Below are positions 18,303 to 30,706 of a stretch of DNA of 61,004 nucleotides, piece after piece. Origin of the DNA: Subtercola boreus (lineage in GTDB: Bacteria; Actinomycetota; Actinomycetes; Actinomycetales; Microbacteriaceae). The translations under genes were made by a program, and so were the position numbers. The notes under the pieces were generated by a model. It made no database searches and was not told where the DNA came from. It was given only the letters and a program-made list of their open reading frames with translations. Location: NCBI RefSeq assembly GCF_003399625.1, contig NZ_NBXA01000028.1, positions 1 to 61,004 on the forward strand, read 5' to 3'. Positions within the stretch are counted from its first letter, which is position 1, and each line of letters opens with the position of its first letter.

Positions 18303-19211
18303 ATGGGGCGACCAGCATCGGCACAGCCAGGCGGAACCGGAGGCGGGAGCAGCGCCGAAGCGCGAGGCAGAGGCAGCGCACGGACGAGCACGGCGGCGCG
18401 GATGCACGCACGGAGGCCGCTCGTGACGCTCTCCGTTCTGCTGCTGGCCGCGGGGGCGCTGCAGGCGGTCGCCGCGACGATCAGGTGGGCCCCGTGCATC
18501 CGGGATCTCGGTGGGATGGAATGTGCGCTGATCCAGAACCATACGTTCGACTACAAGATTGTCAGCCAACCGTTCGAGGCGATCCCCGTCGCCGTTCCCC
18601 TGGCCGGTATCTCGTCGTTGCTCCTGGCGGCCTTCTGGTTCTTCGGAGCGAGGTCGTTGCCGGCCCTGCAGAGCCGGAGCGCCTCCGTCACACGGATCTT
18701 CTGCATCGGGGCCGCAGCCGTCTTCGCGCTGGTCGGTGTGAGCCAGCTGCTCGCCGCCGCGAGCGGAAGCGCCTTCGGGGTCGCCGGTTACGCGGTGGGC
18801 CTCGTGGTCTGGTTCGCAGCAACGGCGGTGCCGATCACCGCCTCCGCACTGCTCATCGCGACGTCGACGGGAGTGCGCGTACGTATCGCTTGGGGCGTGC
18901 CGCTGCTGGCGACACTCGCCGGCGACCAGCTCGTCGAATATGTGCTGCTGGAACCGATCAATCCGTCGTACGACTCACCGCCCGGAGTCGGCTACCCGGG
19001 CGCAGTGGGCTTGGTGCTCGCAGGGATCGCCTTCGCCGTCGCCGCGTACACGGCCGCACGCAGCCGCACCGCCGCACCCGCACCCGCACCCGGGCCCGCC
19101 GACCCGGCATCCGGCCCCCGCGACCCGGCGATCGCGCCGGCGATCGACCCTGCCGACCCGGCAGCCGGCCAACCCCGCCCGGCTCAGAGCCTCAGCAACC
19201 CGTTCTCATAG
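18303..19211 (+). CDS. Multi-pass membrane protein of unknown function with Pro/Ala-rich tail
   Basis: A 302-residue protein with about six hydrophobic segments between residues 40 and 260. An external loop after the first segment holds two Cys (APCIRDLGGMEC). The C-terminal ~45 residues are Ala/Pro/Asp low-complexity repeats. The ATG start is chosen on an ideal GGAGG eight bases upstream. Its 3' end overlaps the convergent response regulator by 28 bases. I do not recognise the family; no catalytic motif is visible. Confidence 0.7.
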   Translation: MGRPASAQPGGTGGGSSAEARGRGSARTSTAARMHARRPLVTLSVLLLAAGALQAVAATIRWAPCIRDLGGMECALIQNHTFDYKIVSQPFEAIPVAVPLAGISSLLLAAFWFFGARSLPALQSRSASVTRIFCIGAAAVFALVGVSQLLAAASGSAFGVAGYAVGLVVWFAATAVPITASALLIATSTGVRVRIAWGVPLLATLAGDQLVEYVLLEPINPSYDSPPGVGYPGAVGLVLAGIAFAVAAYTAARSRTAAPAPAPGPADPASGPRDPAIAPAIDPADPAAGQPRPAQSLSNPFS

Positions 19212-19882
19212 GCGAAGACGACGATCTGCACGCGGCTCTGCAGGGCGAGCTTCGACAGGATGCTGCGGATGTGCGTCTTGGCCGTCGTCTCGCTGATGAA
19301 CGCCGACGCCGCGATGTCGCCGTTGCTGAGGCCGGTGGCGGCGAGCAGGAAGATCTCCTGTTCGCGCGGGGTGAGGGGTGCCAGGGCGTCAAGCGGGGCG
19401 GGGCCGGGTGCTGGTCGGCGGCCCGGCCCGGACGGCGGTGCAGCCCCGAACTCCCGCACGAGCGCGAGTGTCGCAGCGGGTGAGGCGACAGCATTCCCCG
19501 CGTGGACGGTGCGGATGGTCTCCAGCACCGACTCCGGCGACGCATCCTTGGTGAGGAACGCGCTCGCCCCGTGCTTCATTGCCTCGAACACCGCCTCCTC
19601 CCGCTGGAACGTGGTCAGCACGATGACGCGCGGCAGGGCCCCATCCGGAGCGCCGCCGGACCCCCGCGTGATGCGGTGCGTCGCCTCGATGCCGCCCATC
19701 ACGGGCATCCGGATGTCCATCAGCACCACATCGGGGCGCAGATCCTCGACCAGTCGCACGGCTTCTGCCCCGTCGCCGGCCGAGCCGACGAGTTCGAGGT
19801 CGGGCTGGGATTCGATGAGCATCCGGATGCCGTAGACGAACAGTCGCTGGTCATCGACGACCAGCACGCGGATCGGGCTCAC
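19184..19882 (-). CDS. NarL-family response regulator
   Basis: A 232-residue regulator. The receiver domain (residues 1-125) carries the acidic pair VVDD and the phosphorylation site VVLMDIRMP. The C-terminal LuxR-type helix-turn-helix is LTPREQEIFLLAATGLSNGD and what follows. A Pro/Ala linker joins them. The GTG start overlaps the upstream histidine kinase stop by four bases, so the pair is co-translated and functions together. Target genes are unknown. Confidence 0.93.
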   Translation of the reverse strand: MSPIRVLVVDDQRLFVYGIRMLIESQPDLELVGSAGDGAEAVRLVEDLRPDVVLMDIRMPVMGGIEATHRITRGSGGAPDGALPRVIVLTTFQREEAVFEAMKHGASAFLTKDASPESVLETIRTVHAGNAVASPAATLALVREFGAAPPSGPGRRPAPGPAPLDALAPLTPREQEIFLLAATGLSNGDIAASAFISETTAKTHIRSILSKLALQSRVQIVVFAYENGLLRL

Positions 19883-21192
19883 GCGGCCTCCTCCCCCGGC
19901 GCCTGAGATGCCTGCGACGCGGCGGGGATGTAGGCGGTCACGATATAGTCGGTGTCGTCGCCACCACTCGCACCGTCGCCCGGGCCAGCCGTGAGCCAGC
20001 CGCCGGCGAGCCGGGCTCGATCCGTCATCCCCCGCAGCCCGAACCCCGGCCGGGCATCCAGTGCCCCACCTGCCGAGCTTTCAGACGCCCCGCCTGCCGA
20101 CACGGGGGATGCCGCGGCCGCCGACCCCGGAGGCACGCCGTCGCCGGCGCTCGTGATGGCGAGCGCGAGCCCGGGGCCCTCCCAGGTGAGGGTGACCACG
20201 GCGGCTGGATGCGCACCGCTGTGCCTCAGCGCGTTCGTGAGACTCTCCTGCACGATGCGGTAGACGGCCAGCTCCTGGCTGGGGGTGAGCGGGCGCGGGT
20301 CCCCGAATGCCTGCACCTCGACGGGCATGCCTGCCGCCGTGAGCCGGGCGGTGAGCGCGGGCAGATCCTCGAGGCCGGGCTGCGGACGATCGGGCAGCTC
20401 GTCGCGGAGCCCCTCGATCAGCCCGCGGAGGTCGCCGAGGGCGGTGCGCGCGGTGTCGGCGATCTCCCGCAGAGCGAGGTCGGTCGTCTCGGGCCTCGTC
20501 TCCCGGAGGAAGCGCGACCCGTCGGCCACGGCGACGACGACAGCGAGCGAATGGGCGAGCACGTCGTGCACCTCCTGTGCGATGCGCGCACGCTCCTTGA
20601 CGCCCTGCAGCTCGAAGGCCGCCAGCGTCAGTTCGGCCTCTGCCTCGTCGAGGAGCCTGCGGTCGTCACGGCGGCGGGCGCTGACCGTCATCGCGAAGCC
20701 GGCGGTCCAGGCTGCGGCGCAGAACACCGCGCCCACCACGGCGAGCGTGATCGCGTAGCGCAGGTATTCGCCGGGAGACGACCGCAGCCCTCCCCCGGCC
20801 CAGCCCAGCCAGTCGCCGGTGAAGACCAGCAGGAAGCCGACGAGCACAGCGTGCAGCACCACGATGAGCAGGCCTGCCCAGCGCACGCGCGGTGAGGCGT
20901 GGGCTGCGACCACGAAGGCGACGAGGATGCTCGCCCCAGCGATCTGCCAGGTCGTCGACTGCGGCCGTTCGAGCAGCCCGGCGGCCTGGGCCAGCGGCAC
21001 CACGAGCAGGATCCCGAGCGCGATACGGGGGAACTCCCGGGCGATGCCGATGGCGAGGGCATACGCCGCGAGGGCGATGTAGAACGAGATGGCGTGGATG
21101 CGGCCCGCTTCGGCCATGATCCAGAGCACCAGGAAGACGACCGCGATGGCGGGGAGGATGGCGGGGCGCAGGAGCTTCAGCGGGGCGGGCAT
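19879..21192 (-). CDS. Sensor histidine kinase (HisKA_3 type)
   Basis: A 437-residue membrane kinase. The N-terminal ~165 residues have five or six membrane segments with little external domain, as in intramembrane-sensing kinases. The dimerisation/phosphoacceptor motif is RARIAQEVHDVLAHSLAVVV. The ATPase domain has the N box (IVQESLTNALRHSG) and the later glycine box GFGLRGM. Between them lies an Ala/Ser/Gly-rich insertion of about 30 residues (PGSAAAASPVSAGGASESS). It phosphorylates the co-translated NarL-type regulator. The signal is unknown. Confidence 0.9.
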   Translation of the reverse strand: MPAPLKLLRPAILPAIAVVFLVLWIMAEAGRIHAISFYIALAAYALAIGIAREFPRIALGILLVVPLAQAAGLLERPQSTTWQIAGASILVAFVVAAHASPRVRWAGLLIVVLHAVLVGFLLVFTGDWLGWAGGGLRSSPGEYLRYAITLAVVGAVFCAAAWTAGFAMTVSARRRDDRRLLDEAEAELTLAAFELQGVKERARIAQEVHDVLAHSLAVVVAVADGSRFLRETRPETTDLALREIADTARTALGDLRGLIEGLRDELPDRPQPGLEDLPALTARLTAAGMPVEVQAFGDPRPLTPSQELAVYRIVQESLTNALRHSGAHPAAVVTLTWEGPGLALAITSAGDGVPPGSAAAASPVSAGGASESSAGGALDARPGFGLRGMTDRARLAGGWLTAGPGDGASGGDDTDYIVTAYIPAASQASQAPGEEAA

Positions 21193-21307
21193 GTCTTCAC
21201 GCTAGGGGTCTGCGCGCCCCGCACCCAGCCCGGCGGCCGGATCTCATCCCCCCGGACGATCCCCCCGCGCCGCCGAGCAGCCCGCTAGCAGCCTGCGAGC
21301 CGGAAGC

Positions 21308-21365
21308 GCGCCCCTTTGGGTCAACAGCGCGTGCGCGCGCAGGGGCGGATGACCCAAATCGGCGC
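21308..21365. repeat. Intergenic inverted repeat
   Basis: A 58-base imperfect palindrome: outer arms GCGCC/GGCGC and inner arms TTTGGGTCA/TGACCCAAA around a GC-rich centre, between the DUF998 gene end and the histidine kinase start. No T tract follows. It has the size and form, but not the sequence, of the ATCGAGTGGGC elements found further along the window. Confidence 0.55.
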
Positions 21366-21402
21366 GGAACGAGAGCGACGGGCGGCGAGGGGGCGGGGCG
21401 CG

Positions 21403-21999
21403 TCAGCGCGCCAGCACGGCGACGGCCACCACCGTCATCCAGAGCAGGACGGCGGCGTAGAGCAGCCGCTCGGCCAGCCCGAACACGGGGCGCGCGGCCG
21501 GCGCGACGACGGTGGCGACCACGAAGGCCGCGAGCGCCGCCATCGCCCACGCGAGCGCGCTGGAGGGGCCGGCGATCGGTCCGAAGACGGGATCCCCCGC
21601 GAACGAGGCGCTGCACAGGAACGCGGCCACCGTCGCCGACGCGAAGAAGAGCGTCGCCAGCACGGTGTGCGCGCGGCCCGTTCCTGTGCGCGGGGTCCCG
21701 GGCGCATCCGTCGGCGCCCAACTGATGACGAGGAGCACCACGCCGAACAGCAGCAGGAAGAGGAACGCGGGGAGGTTCGGCACAGCCAGGTAGAAGGTGA
21801 TGGCGACACCGAGGGCGATGGCCGCGACCCCGAGCGCGACGGTGGCGACCCGGTAACCGCCGCGGAGCGCCGAGATGCCGTATTCGCTGACGGCCGCGGT
21901 GATCGGGCTCAGCCCCGTGCGGCCCAGGTGCAGGAAGACGAGCGCTGCGAGGGCGACCGCCACACCGACGAGGGCAACGATCGCAGCGAGGAACGCCAT
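21403..21999 (-). CDS. DUF998 family membrane protein
   Basis: A 198-residue protein made almost wholly of membrane segments (about six), beginning AFLAAIVALVGVAVALAALV, with the motif SPITAAVSEYG after the first segment that is typical of DUF998 proteins. No function is known for the family. It stands alone between the two-component system and the phosphatase. Confidence 0.75.
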   Translation of the reverse strand: MAFLAAIVALVGVAVALAALVFLHLGRTGLSPITAAVSEYGISALRGGYRVATVALGVAAIALGVAITFYLAVPNLPAFLFLLLFGVVLLVISWAPTDAPGTPRTGTGRAHTVLATLFFASATVAAFLCSASFAGDPVFGPIAGPSSALAWAMAALAAFVVATVVAPAARPVFGLAERLLYAAVLLWMTVVAVAVLAR

Positions 22000-22152
22000 C
22001 GGTGCCCTCCCTCGACTCGCGGATGACCGTGGGGCCGTACTCGGAACGACCCGCTCATCCCCTCGACCGGTCGCTTCACCCCCGATTCTAGGGGCCGGGC
22101 ACGTTCGGGCGGGGTCGTCGCCACGCCGCGGCTCCGCCGGCGGGCCGGAGGG

Positions 22153-22869
22153 TCAGGCCACCGGAGCAGCCCCCGGCAGCACCAGTGCGGGGAACGACTC
22201 ATCCAGAAGCGCACAGCTCGCGTCGAGCTCGCCGAGCGTGGCCCGCCCGCCCGAGATCGTCACCGTCGTCACCCCGCAGTTCGGGTAGCCGGGACTGATC
22301 CGGGCCCCGGGCGCGAGCAGCGGCGCGAGCGACTGCAGCACGGCACCGTGGGCGACGACCAGTACGTCGCCACTGGTTGCGGCGCCGAGGATGGCCGCGA
22401 CCGCGTCGCGCATCCGGGAGTTCACGGCGGCGGCATCCTCCGCCATCCCCGATGTGTCCGTCGACGCAATGAGGTCGATCACGGTGTCGGGACCTTCAAC
22501 GGTGAGCTGGTCCCAGTGGCCGGCTGTTCCGTAGACGTAGCCGTGCGCCTCGAAGATCGGCGTCCAGAGGGAGGGGTTCGGCTGGCCCTCCCAGCCGCCG
22601 AAGTTCCATTCGCGGAGGGCGGGCATCCATTCGGGCACGAGGTGCGGATGCCCGGCCAGGGCCCCCGCGGTGGTGGTGCGCGTGCGGGTGAGGTCGCTCG
22701 AGAAGGCGGCGACGAGCGGGAGCCCTGCGAAGTACTCACCGAGCGCCTCGACCTGGCGCAGACCGCGCGGGGTCAGAGGCGAGTCGCACCAGCCCTGGAG
22801 CTGGCGCCGCACGTTGAAGAGGGTCTCGGCGTGACGCACGAGGTGGATGCGGAGGGCGCTGTCGGTCAT
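22153..22869 (-). CDS. Histidine phosphatase family protein
   Basis: A 238-residue phosphoglycerate-mutase-like phosphatase. The catalytic His lies in IHLVRHAETLFNVRRQLQGW, the second conserved Glu in ALREWNFGGWEG, and the second catalytic His in LVVAHGAVLQSL. I start at the ATG with CGGAG seven bases upstream, twelve codons inside the longest frame. It follows the antiterminator gene by about 100 bases in the same direction and may be the last member of the beta-glucoside operon, perhaps dephosphorylating a sugar phosphate. Substrate unknown. Confidence 0.88.
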   Translation of the reverse strand: MTDSALRIHLVRHAETLFNVRRQLQGWCDSPLTPRGLRQVEALGEYFAGLPLVAAFSSDLTRTRTTTAGALAGHPHLVPEWMPALREWNFGGWEGQPNPSLWTPIFEAHGYVYGTAGHWDQLTVEGPDTVIDLIASTDTSGMAEDAAAVNSRMRDAVAAILGAATSGDVLVVAHGAVLQSLAPLLAPGARISPGYPNCGVTTVTISGGRATLGELDASCALLDESFPALVLPGAAPVA

Positions 22870-22968
22870 GGAGCTCCGGGAGGTCGGGAGGTGGTCGAGA
22901 GGCATGGTGGTCGGGACGCGATCGGGTGGTCGGGAGGTGGTCGAGCGGTCAGGTGGTCGGGAACCGGT

Positions 22969-23799
22969 TCAGTCGGCGACGACCCGCGCGATGTGCAGGG
23001 CGAGGAAGGCGATCTCCTCGTTCGGCAGGGTCTGGTCGTACTCCTGCTGCACCAGCGCCCGCACGCGCTCGGCCGCGAGAACGGCCGACGGGTAGCGGGC
23101 ACTGAGGTTGGTGAAGAGGAAGTCGTCGTCGCTGGTGGCCAGTCGCCCCGCGAAGAAGCGTTGGGCGAAGTACTGCAGGTGCGCGACGAACCGCGCCCCG
23201 TGCAGGTCGTCGAAATGCAGTTGCACGCCGGTCGAGTGCGTGACGATGGTCGCCACCTGGCTCACCAGCTGCACGACGCGCACCGAGTCGACCCCTGCGT
23301 TCCCGACCTCGGCGTTCACCAGGTGGAAGGCGACGTTCGCCGCCTCCTCCGGGGGCAGCTGCACCCCGAAACGCTCGAGCAGCAGGGAGACGGCCTGCTC
23401 GCCGATCGCATACTCCCGCGGATAGATCGTGCGCACCTCCCACGCGAGGCGGTTCACGGTCACGAGCCCCTTGCGCTGGCGTTCGACCGCGAAGTGCAGG
23501 TGGTCTGTGAGCGTGAGGTAGATGTGCGGGTCGAGTTCGAAACCGGCCTCCTCGGCCAGCTCAACGATCGAGTGCGTGAGGTCGGCGTATTCGGCCGGCA
23601 CTTCGGCGAGCAGTTGCACGAGATTCGACTGGTCGCGCTCGGGCAGCGAGACGAAGACCTGGTGCGCCGCATCCGGAGCGACCAGCTCGCCGGGCTTCCG
23701 GCCGTAGCCGATGCCCTTGCCGAGCACGACCCGCTCCACGCCGTGCTCATCGACGACGAGCACGACGCTGGAGTTCAGGACCTTCTTGATGCTCTGCAT
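22969..23799 (-). CDS. BglG/LicT family transcription antiterminator
   Basis: A 276-residue RNA-binding antiterminator. The N-terminal CAT domain starts MQSIKKVLNSSVVLVVDE, followed by two PRD domains with conserved His (LTHSIVELAEEAG, LTDHLHFAVER, and VNAEVGNAG with later His sites). PTS phosphorylation of these His controls dimerisation and RNA binding. A matching antiterminator RNA site and terminator lie in the leader of the upstream PTS gene, so it regulates its own operon. The ATG start has GGAG at the right distance. Confidence 0.92.
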   Translation of the reverse strand: MQSIKKVLNSSVVLVVDEHGVERVVLGKGIGYGRKPGELVAPDAAHQVFVSLPERDQSNLVQLLAEVPAEYADLTHSIVELAEEAGFELDPHIYLTLTDHLHFAVERQRKGLVTVNRLAWEVRTIYPREYAIGEQAVSLLLERFGVQLPPEEAANVAFHLVNAEVGNAGVDSVRVVQLVSQVATIVTHSTGVQLHFDDLHGARFVAHLQYFAQRFFAGRLATSDDDFLFTNLSARYPSAVLAAERVRALVQQEYDQTLPNEEIAFLALHIARVVAD

Positions 23800-23828
23800 G
23801 GGTATCTCCGTCGACACCCGCGGGGGAA

Positions 23829-27312
<3,484 letters not shown>

Positions 27313-27356
27313 GGGAGTCCTTCCTTGGATTCTTCGGTCCGGGGTGATTCGGGCAC

Positions 27357-27400
27357 AAAAAAAGGACCCGATCGTCGACTCTCGCCTGACGTTCGGATCC
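27357..27400 (-). terminator. Leader terminator of the beta-glucoside operon
   Basis: Read on the minus strand: stem GGATCCGA/TCGGGTCC (eight pairs, one G-U), a ~21-base loop and then seven T. It lies 45-90 bases before the PTS start codon and would stop transcription unless the overlapping antiterminator site folds. Confidence 0.8.
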
Positions 27401-27425
27401 TGCCTGCGTGACCAGTTACATGTCC
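27395..27425 (-). promoter_or_regulatory. RAT antiterminator site for BglG/LicT protein
   Basis: A 31-base element on the minus strand with GGA at the 5' end, the internal TAACTG and CGCAGGCA blocks, and ATCC at the 3' end, closely matching the known BglG/LicT antiterminator consensus (GGA..GTTACTG....GCAGGC...CC). Its last six bases are also the left arm of the leader terminator, so the two structures exclude each other. Confidence 0.78.
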
Positions 27426-27482
27426 TGAAAGGCACGATAGCACACGCCCGACCCGGGGCACATCGTGCTAGAGATGGGGACC

Positions 27483-28478
27483 ATGAGTGCAGAGCGACAG
27501 GCCGGACTCGGCTGGGGAGTGATCGGCGCGGGCAGGATCGCGAGCGTCTTCGTGGCGGATGCGTCGGCGGCGGGCATCCGGTTCGCCGCTGTCGGTGCAC
27601 GCGACGCCGGGCGGTCAAGGGCCTTCGCCGACCGCTTCGACATCGCCCGGGCACACGGCTCGTACGAGGCGCTCTGCGCGGATCCGAACGTCGACGTGGT
27701 GTACATCGCGACCCCGCAGGCCTTCCACGCCGAGCAGGCGCTGCTGGCGATCGCGGCCGGCAAGCACGTGCTCGTCGAGAAGGCGTTCACCGTGGACGCG
27801 GCATCCGCCCGCCGCGTGTTCGCTGCCGCCCGCGAGGCCGGCGTGTTCGTGATGGAGGCGCTCTGGACGCGGTTCACCCCCACGATGACCGCGGTGCGGG
27901 AGCGCATCGCCCGGGGTGACATCGGCACTGTGCGCGCGATCACGACGGCGCACCACCAGCGGCTCGACCTCTCCCCGACCGGGCGGCACGGTGACCCCGC
28001 GCTCGCCGGCGGAGCGCTGCTCGACCTCGGGGTCTACGCCTTCGCGCTCGCGGTCGACGTGCTGGGAACGCCGCGCTCGATCGCCTCGACGGGGCGGGTG
28101 GATGCTGCGGGCGTCGATCTCGGCCTGCAGGTGCATCTCGGCTACCCCGACGCGGTTGCCACACTCTCGTTCTCGATGGAGCACCCCGGCCCGAACGATG
28201 CGTCGATCATGGGCGACGAGGGCTGGATCCATCTCGACGCCCCGTACTTCGCGTGGACGTCGTTCCAGCGCCACGACGCCTCCCGGCCCACCCGGCTCGT
28301 CGAGTCATGGGAGCCATATGCCGCCAGCGGCATGGAAGATTCCCGAGGTATGCAGTTCCAGGCACTCGAACTCGAGCGCGCGGTCGCGGCGGGCCTGACC
28401 GAATCGACGCTGATGCCGCACGCGCACACCCTCGCCGTGCTCGAGGCGATGGATGCGGCCCGCGCCCAGCTCGACTGA
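27483..28478 (+). CDS. Gfo/Idh/MocA family oxidoreductase
   Basis: A 331-residue NAD(P)-dependent sugar or cyclitol dehydrogenase. The Rossmann motif GVIGAGRIA is N-terminal; the conserved catalytic-region motif EKAFTVDA (family EKP) has Ala-Phe in place of the usual Pro. Later segment GGALLDLGVYAFALA matches the family. Divergent from the PTS operon with a short shared upstream region. The start is the ATG of MSAERQAG; two codons close upstream are alternatives. Substrate unknown. Confidence 0.87.
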   Translation: MSAERQAGLGWGVIGAGRIASVFVADASAAGIRFAAVGARDAGRSRAFADRFDIARAHGSYEALCADPNVDVVYIATPQAFHAEQALLAIAAGKHVLVEKAFTVDAASARRVFAAAREAGVFVMEALWTRFTPTMTAVRERIARGDIGTVRAITTAHHQRLDLSPTGRHGDPALAGGALLDLGVYAFALAVDVLGTPRSIASTGRVDAAGVDLGLQVHLGYPDAVATLSFSMEHPGPNDASIMGDEGWIHLDAPYFAWTSFQRHDASRPTRLVESWEPYAASGMEDSRGMQFQALELERAVAAGLTESTLMPHAHTLAVLEAMDAARAQLD

Positions 28479-28486
28479 TTCAGGGC

Positions 28487-29251
28487 TCAGTCGACCCAGA
28501 GCACCACGCCGGTCTGGCCGTGGAGCACGGAGGCGACACCCGCGCGAAGGGCCCGCTCGCTGCGCTCCGGAGTGAAGGTCGCCGCGTCGTACTCGGAGGC
28601 TGCTCCGAGCCCGACACCGCGGAACGACGCGCCGGTCCAGTCGACGGCAGTGACGTTCTCTGTGGGCTCGGCGATCTCGGCCCCGACAATCAGGAAGTCC
28701 TGTTCGAGGTGGCTCGGCGTCACGACCGCAAGAGCATCGACGAGGTCGTTGCCGGCGCTCACCACCAGGTCGGGCTTCATCTCCAACGCCTGAACGATTC
28801 CGCCGACGTGGTCGTCGCCGGCCGAGACGGTGCGGAGTTCCACGTTCTCGGCCGTCGCCCAGGACTCGACGGCCGAGACGAGCGTGCGGGTGGGGTCGTC
28901 GCCGCCGGCGGTGACCAACACGACCCGGAGACCGTTCGACGGATGCACGTCGTCCCACGATCCCGCCTTCGGCTGCACCGTCGCCTCGGGGCTGGGTGAG
29001 GATTCGGGCAGGAACCCCGCCCCGACAGCTCCCACGAGGGTCGGGGCGGGATGCGGCTCTGCCCAGCTGTCGCCGGGGGCGCAGCCGGAGAGAAGCGCAG
29101 AACCACCGCTCGCGAGAACGAGGACAGTGAGCATTCGGGCGCGGAATCGCAAAGGGGCATCCGTCTCGGATCGGGCCCGGCCGGGGCGGGCCGGGGGGCG
29201 TGGTCGCGTGCTTCCATATCCTCGGTCACTCCAGTGACGTGGATGCGCCAT
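28487..29251 (-). CDS. Lipoprotein with BMP-like ligand-binding features
   Basis: A putative membrane-anchored lipoprotein of up to 254 residues. Hydrophobic segment LTVLVLASGGSALL ends in lipobox LSGC. After it comes a Pro/Ser/Glu-rich spacer, then an alternating strand/helix domain (LRVVLVTAGGDDP, PDLVVSAGNDLVDAL, FLIVGAEIAE) resembling the second lobe of BMP/purine-binding lipoproteins, though shorter than a full protein. The start is uncertain: the ATG used leaves an unusually long region before the signal, and an internal ATG at 29134 may be the real one. Confidence 0.6.
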   Translation of the reverse strand: MAHPRHWSDRGYGSTRPRPPARPGRARSETDAPLRFRARMLTVLVLASGGSALLSGCAPGDSWAEPHPAPTLVGAVGAGFLPESSPSPEATVQPKAGSWDDVHPSNGLRVVLVTAGGDDPTRTLVSAVESWATAENVELRTVSAGDDHVGGIVQALEMKPDLVVSAGNDLVDALAVVTPSHLEQDFLIVGAEIAEPTENVTAVDWTGASFRGVGLGAASEYDAATFTPERSERALRAGVASVLHGQTGVVLWVD

Positions 29252-29339
29252 CCGGCCCAGAGTTCCCCGTTCGTTGGCCGTCGGTCCTCACTCCGTTCAC
29301 CGGTTCACGACAGCCTCCCTAGCTGACCCAAGGAGAACC

Positions 29340-30554
29340 ATGTCCACCCGGATCCACCGCGCCCTTCTGGCGCTCCCGCTCGTCGCACTGGCTTTCGCAC
29401 CCGCGTTCGGTGCGGCCTCGTCGGCATCGGCCCACGGCTTCTCCTCCGTCGCCTACATCGACGTCAGCTCGGCAGAACAGGGTGTTGTCCGAACCGAACT
29501 CCAGCTGGAATACGACCTGCTGGTGGTCTCCGCCGCGGACGCGGAGCACGACAACGACCTGTTCCTGGCGGGCACGGATGCCTTCGAGAATGGCGACGAG
29601 ACGACCCGACCTGCCGTGCTCGCGAACCACGAGGCATCCCTCGCCGCCTACTTGGCCAGCCATCTCACCGTGACGGCCGGAGGCGAGACCTGCACCCCGA
29701 CTCTCGCCGGCGACATCACGGAGACACTCCAGCAGGGCGTTCCCTACGCCAAGATCATCCTCGACCAGGCGTGCGCCCCGACAAGCCAGGGGCACATCGT
29801 CACGAGCACCCTGTTCGGGGACTCGGAGGGCTACGTCACCGGCACGAAGACGATCCTCACCTACGACATCGACGAACGCTCGGGAACCGCTGCGCTCGAC
29901 GCGAACCAGCCCTCCTTCTCGACCGAGCAGAGCACCGGCGAGCGGTTCTGGGAGTTCTTCCACCTCGGCGCCGAGCACCTGCTCTCCGGCATCGACCACA
30001 TCCTCTTCCTGCTGGCGCTCATCGCGGGATCGCGGAAGTTCCGCGAGGTCATCTTCGCCGCGACGACGTTCACACTCGCGCACTCCGTCACGTTCATCCT
30101 CGCCGCCACCGGCGTGATCTCGGTCTCGGCCCGCATCATCGAACCGATCATCGCCCTCTCGATCGCCGTCGTGGCCTCGTGGTACCTCTGGCGGCTCTGG
30201 CGGCGGGGGGATGCCGCGAACGAGCTCGATTCGTCGAGCGGGCCGCTCGGGCTCGACCGGGCCGGCTGGCTGCGACTCGGGGTGGTGTTCCTGTTCGGAC
30301 TGGTGCACGGTCTCGGGTTCGCGTCGGCACTCGGGATCGACGAACCCTGGTCGTGGACCCTCCTCTGGTCGCTGCTCGTCTTCAACCTCGGGATCGAGGC
30401 GGTGCAGGTCGCGATCATCGCCGCACTGTTCCCGCTGCTCGCACTGCTGCGCCGCCGCCGGCCGCGGATCGGGTTGTGGGCAACGGGGGCCCTTGCGGTC
30501 GCGGTTTCTGTGTTCGGGCTCATCTGGTTCGTCGAACGCCTCCTGGACCTGTGA
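29340..30554 (+). CDS. HupE/UreJ family membrane protein with secreted N-terminal domain
   Basis: A 404-residue protein. Signal peptide to about residue 32, an extracytoplasmic beta-rich domain to about 200, then six or seven membrane segments with the HupE/UreJ_2 motifs FFHLGAEHLLSGIDHILFLL, TLAHSVTFILA and LFGLVHGLGFASAL, whose His residues may bind metal. The ATG has AAGGAGA seven bases upstream. The short HupE proteins are nickel/cobalt permeases; long forms like this are uncharacterised. Followed by a secreted phosphatase and a DUF916 protein in the same direction. Confidence 0.83.
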   Translation: MSTRIHRALLALPLVALAFAPAFGAASSASAHGFSSVAYIDVSSAEQGVVRTELQLEYDLLVVSAADAEHDNDLFLAGTDAFENGDETTRPAVLANHEASLAAYLASHLTVTAGGETCTPTLAGDITETLQQGVPYAKIILDQACAPTSQGHIVTSTLFGDSEGYVTGTKTILTYDIDERSGTAALDANQPSFSTEQSTGERFWEFFHLGAEHLLSGIDHILFLLALIAGSRKFREVIFAATTFTLAHSVTFILAATGVISVSARIIEPIIALSIAVVASWYLWRLWRRGDAANELDSSSGPLGLDRAGWLRLGVVFLFGLVHGLGFASALGIDEPWSWTLLWSLLVFNLGIEAVQVAIIAALFPLLALLRRRRPRIGLWATGALAVAVSVFGLIWFVERLLDL

Positions 30555-30706
30555 GAAAGCCGCGCCGTTCGTGTGAATCGGCTCAGAACATTCGCACTCG
30601 ATCAACTACCCCAGAGACATCCGTTCAACCGCCGTTCACTCCGCGCCGAGAGCGTGAGGCAGTCAACCTGTTCCCCTCACGGGAACCCCAAGAGAACGGA
30701 CGACTC

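Noticed and set aside
29771-30706. N-terminal extension of the phosphatase frame through the HupE gene
   Set aside because: Arg/His/Pro-rich shadow of the HupE frame; the signal peptide starts only at 30707.
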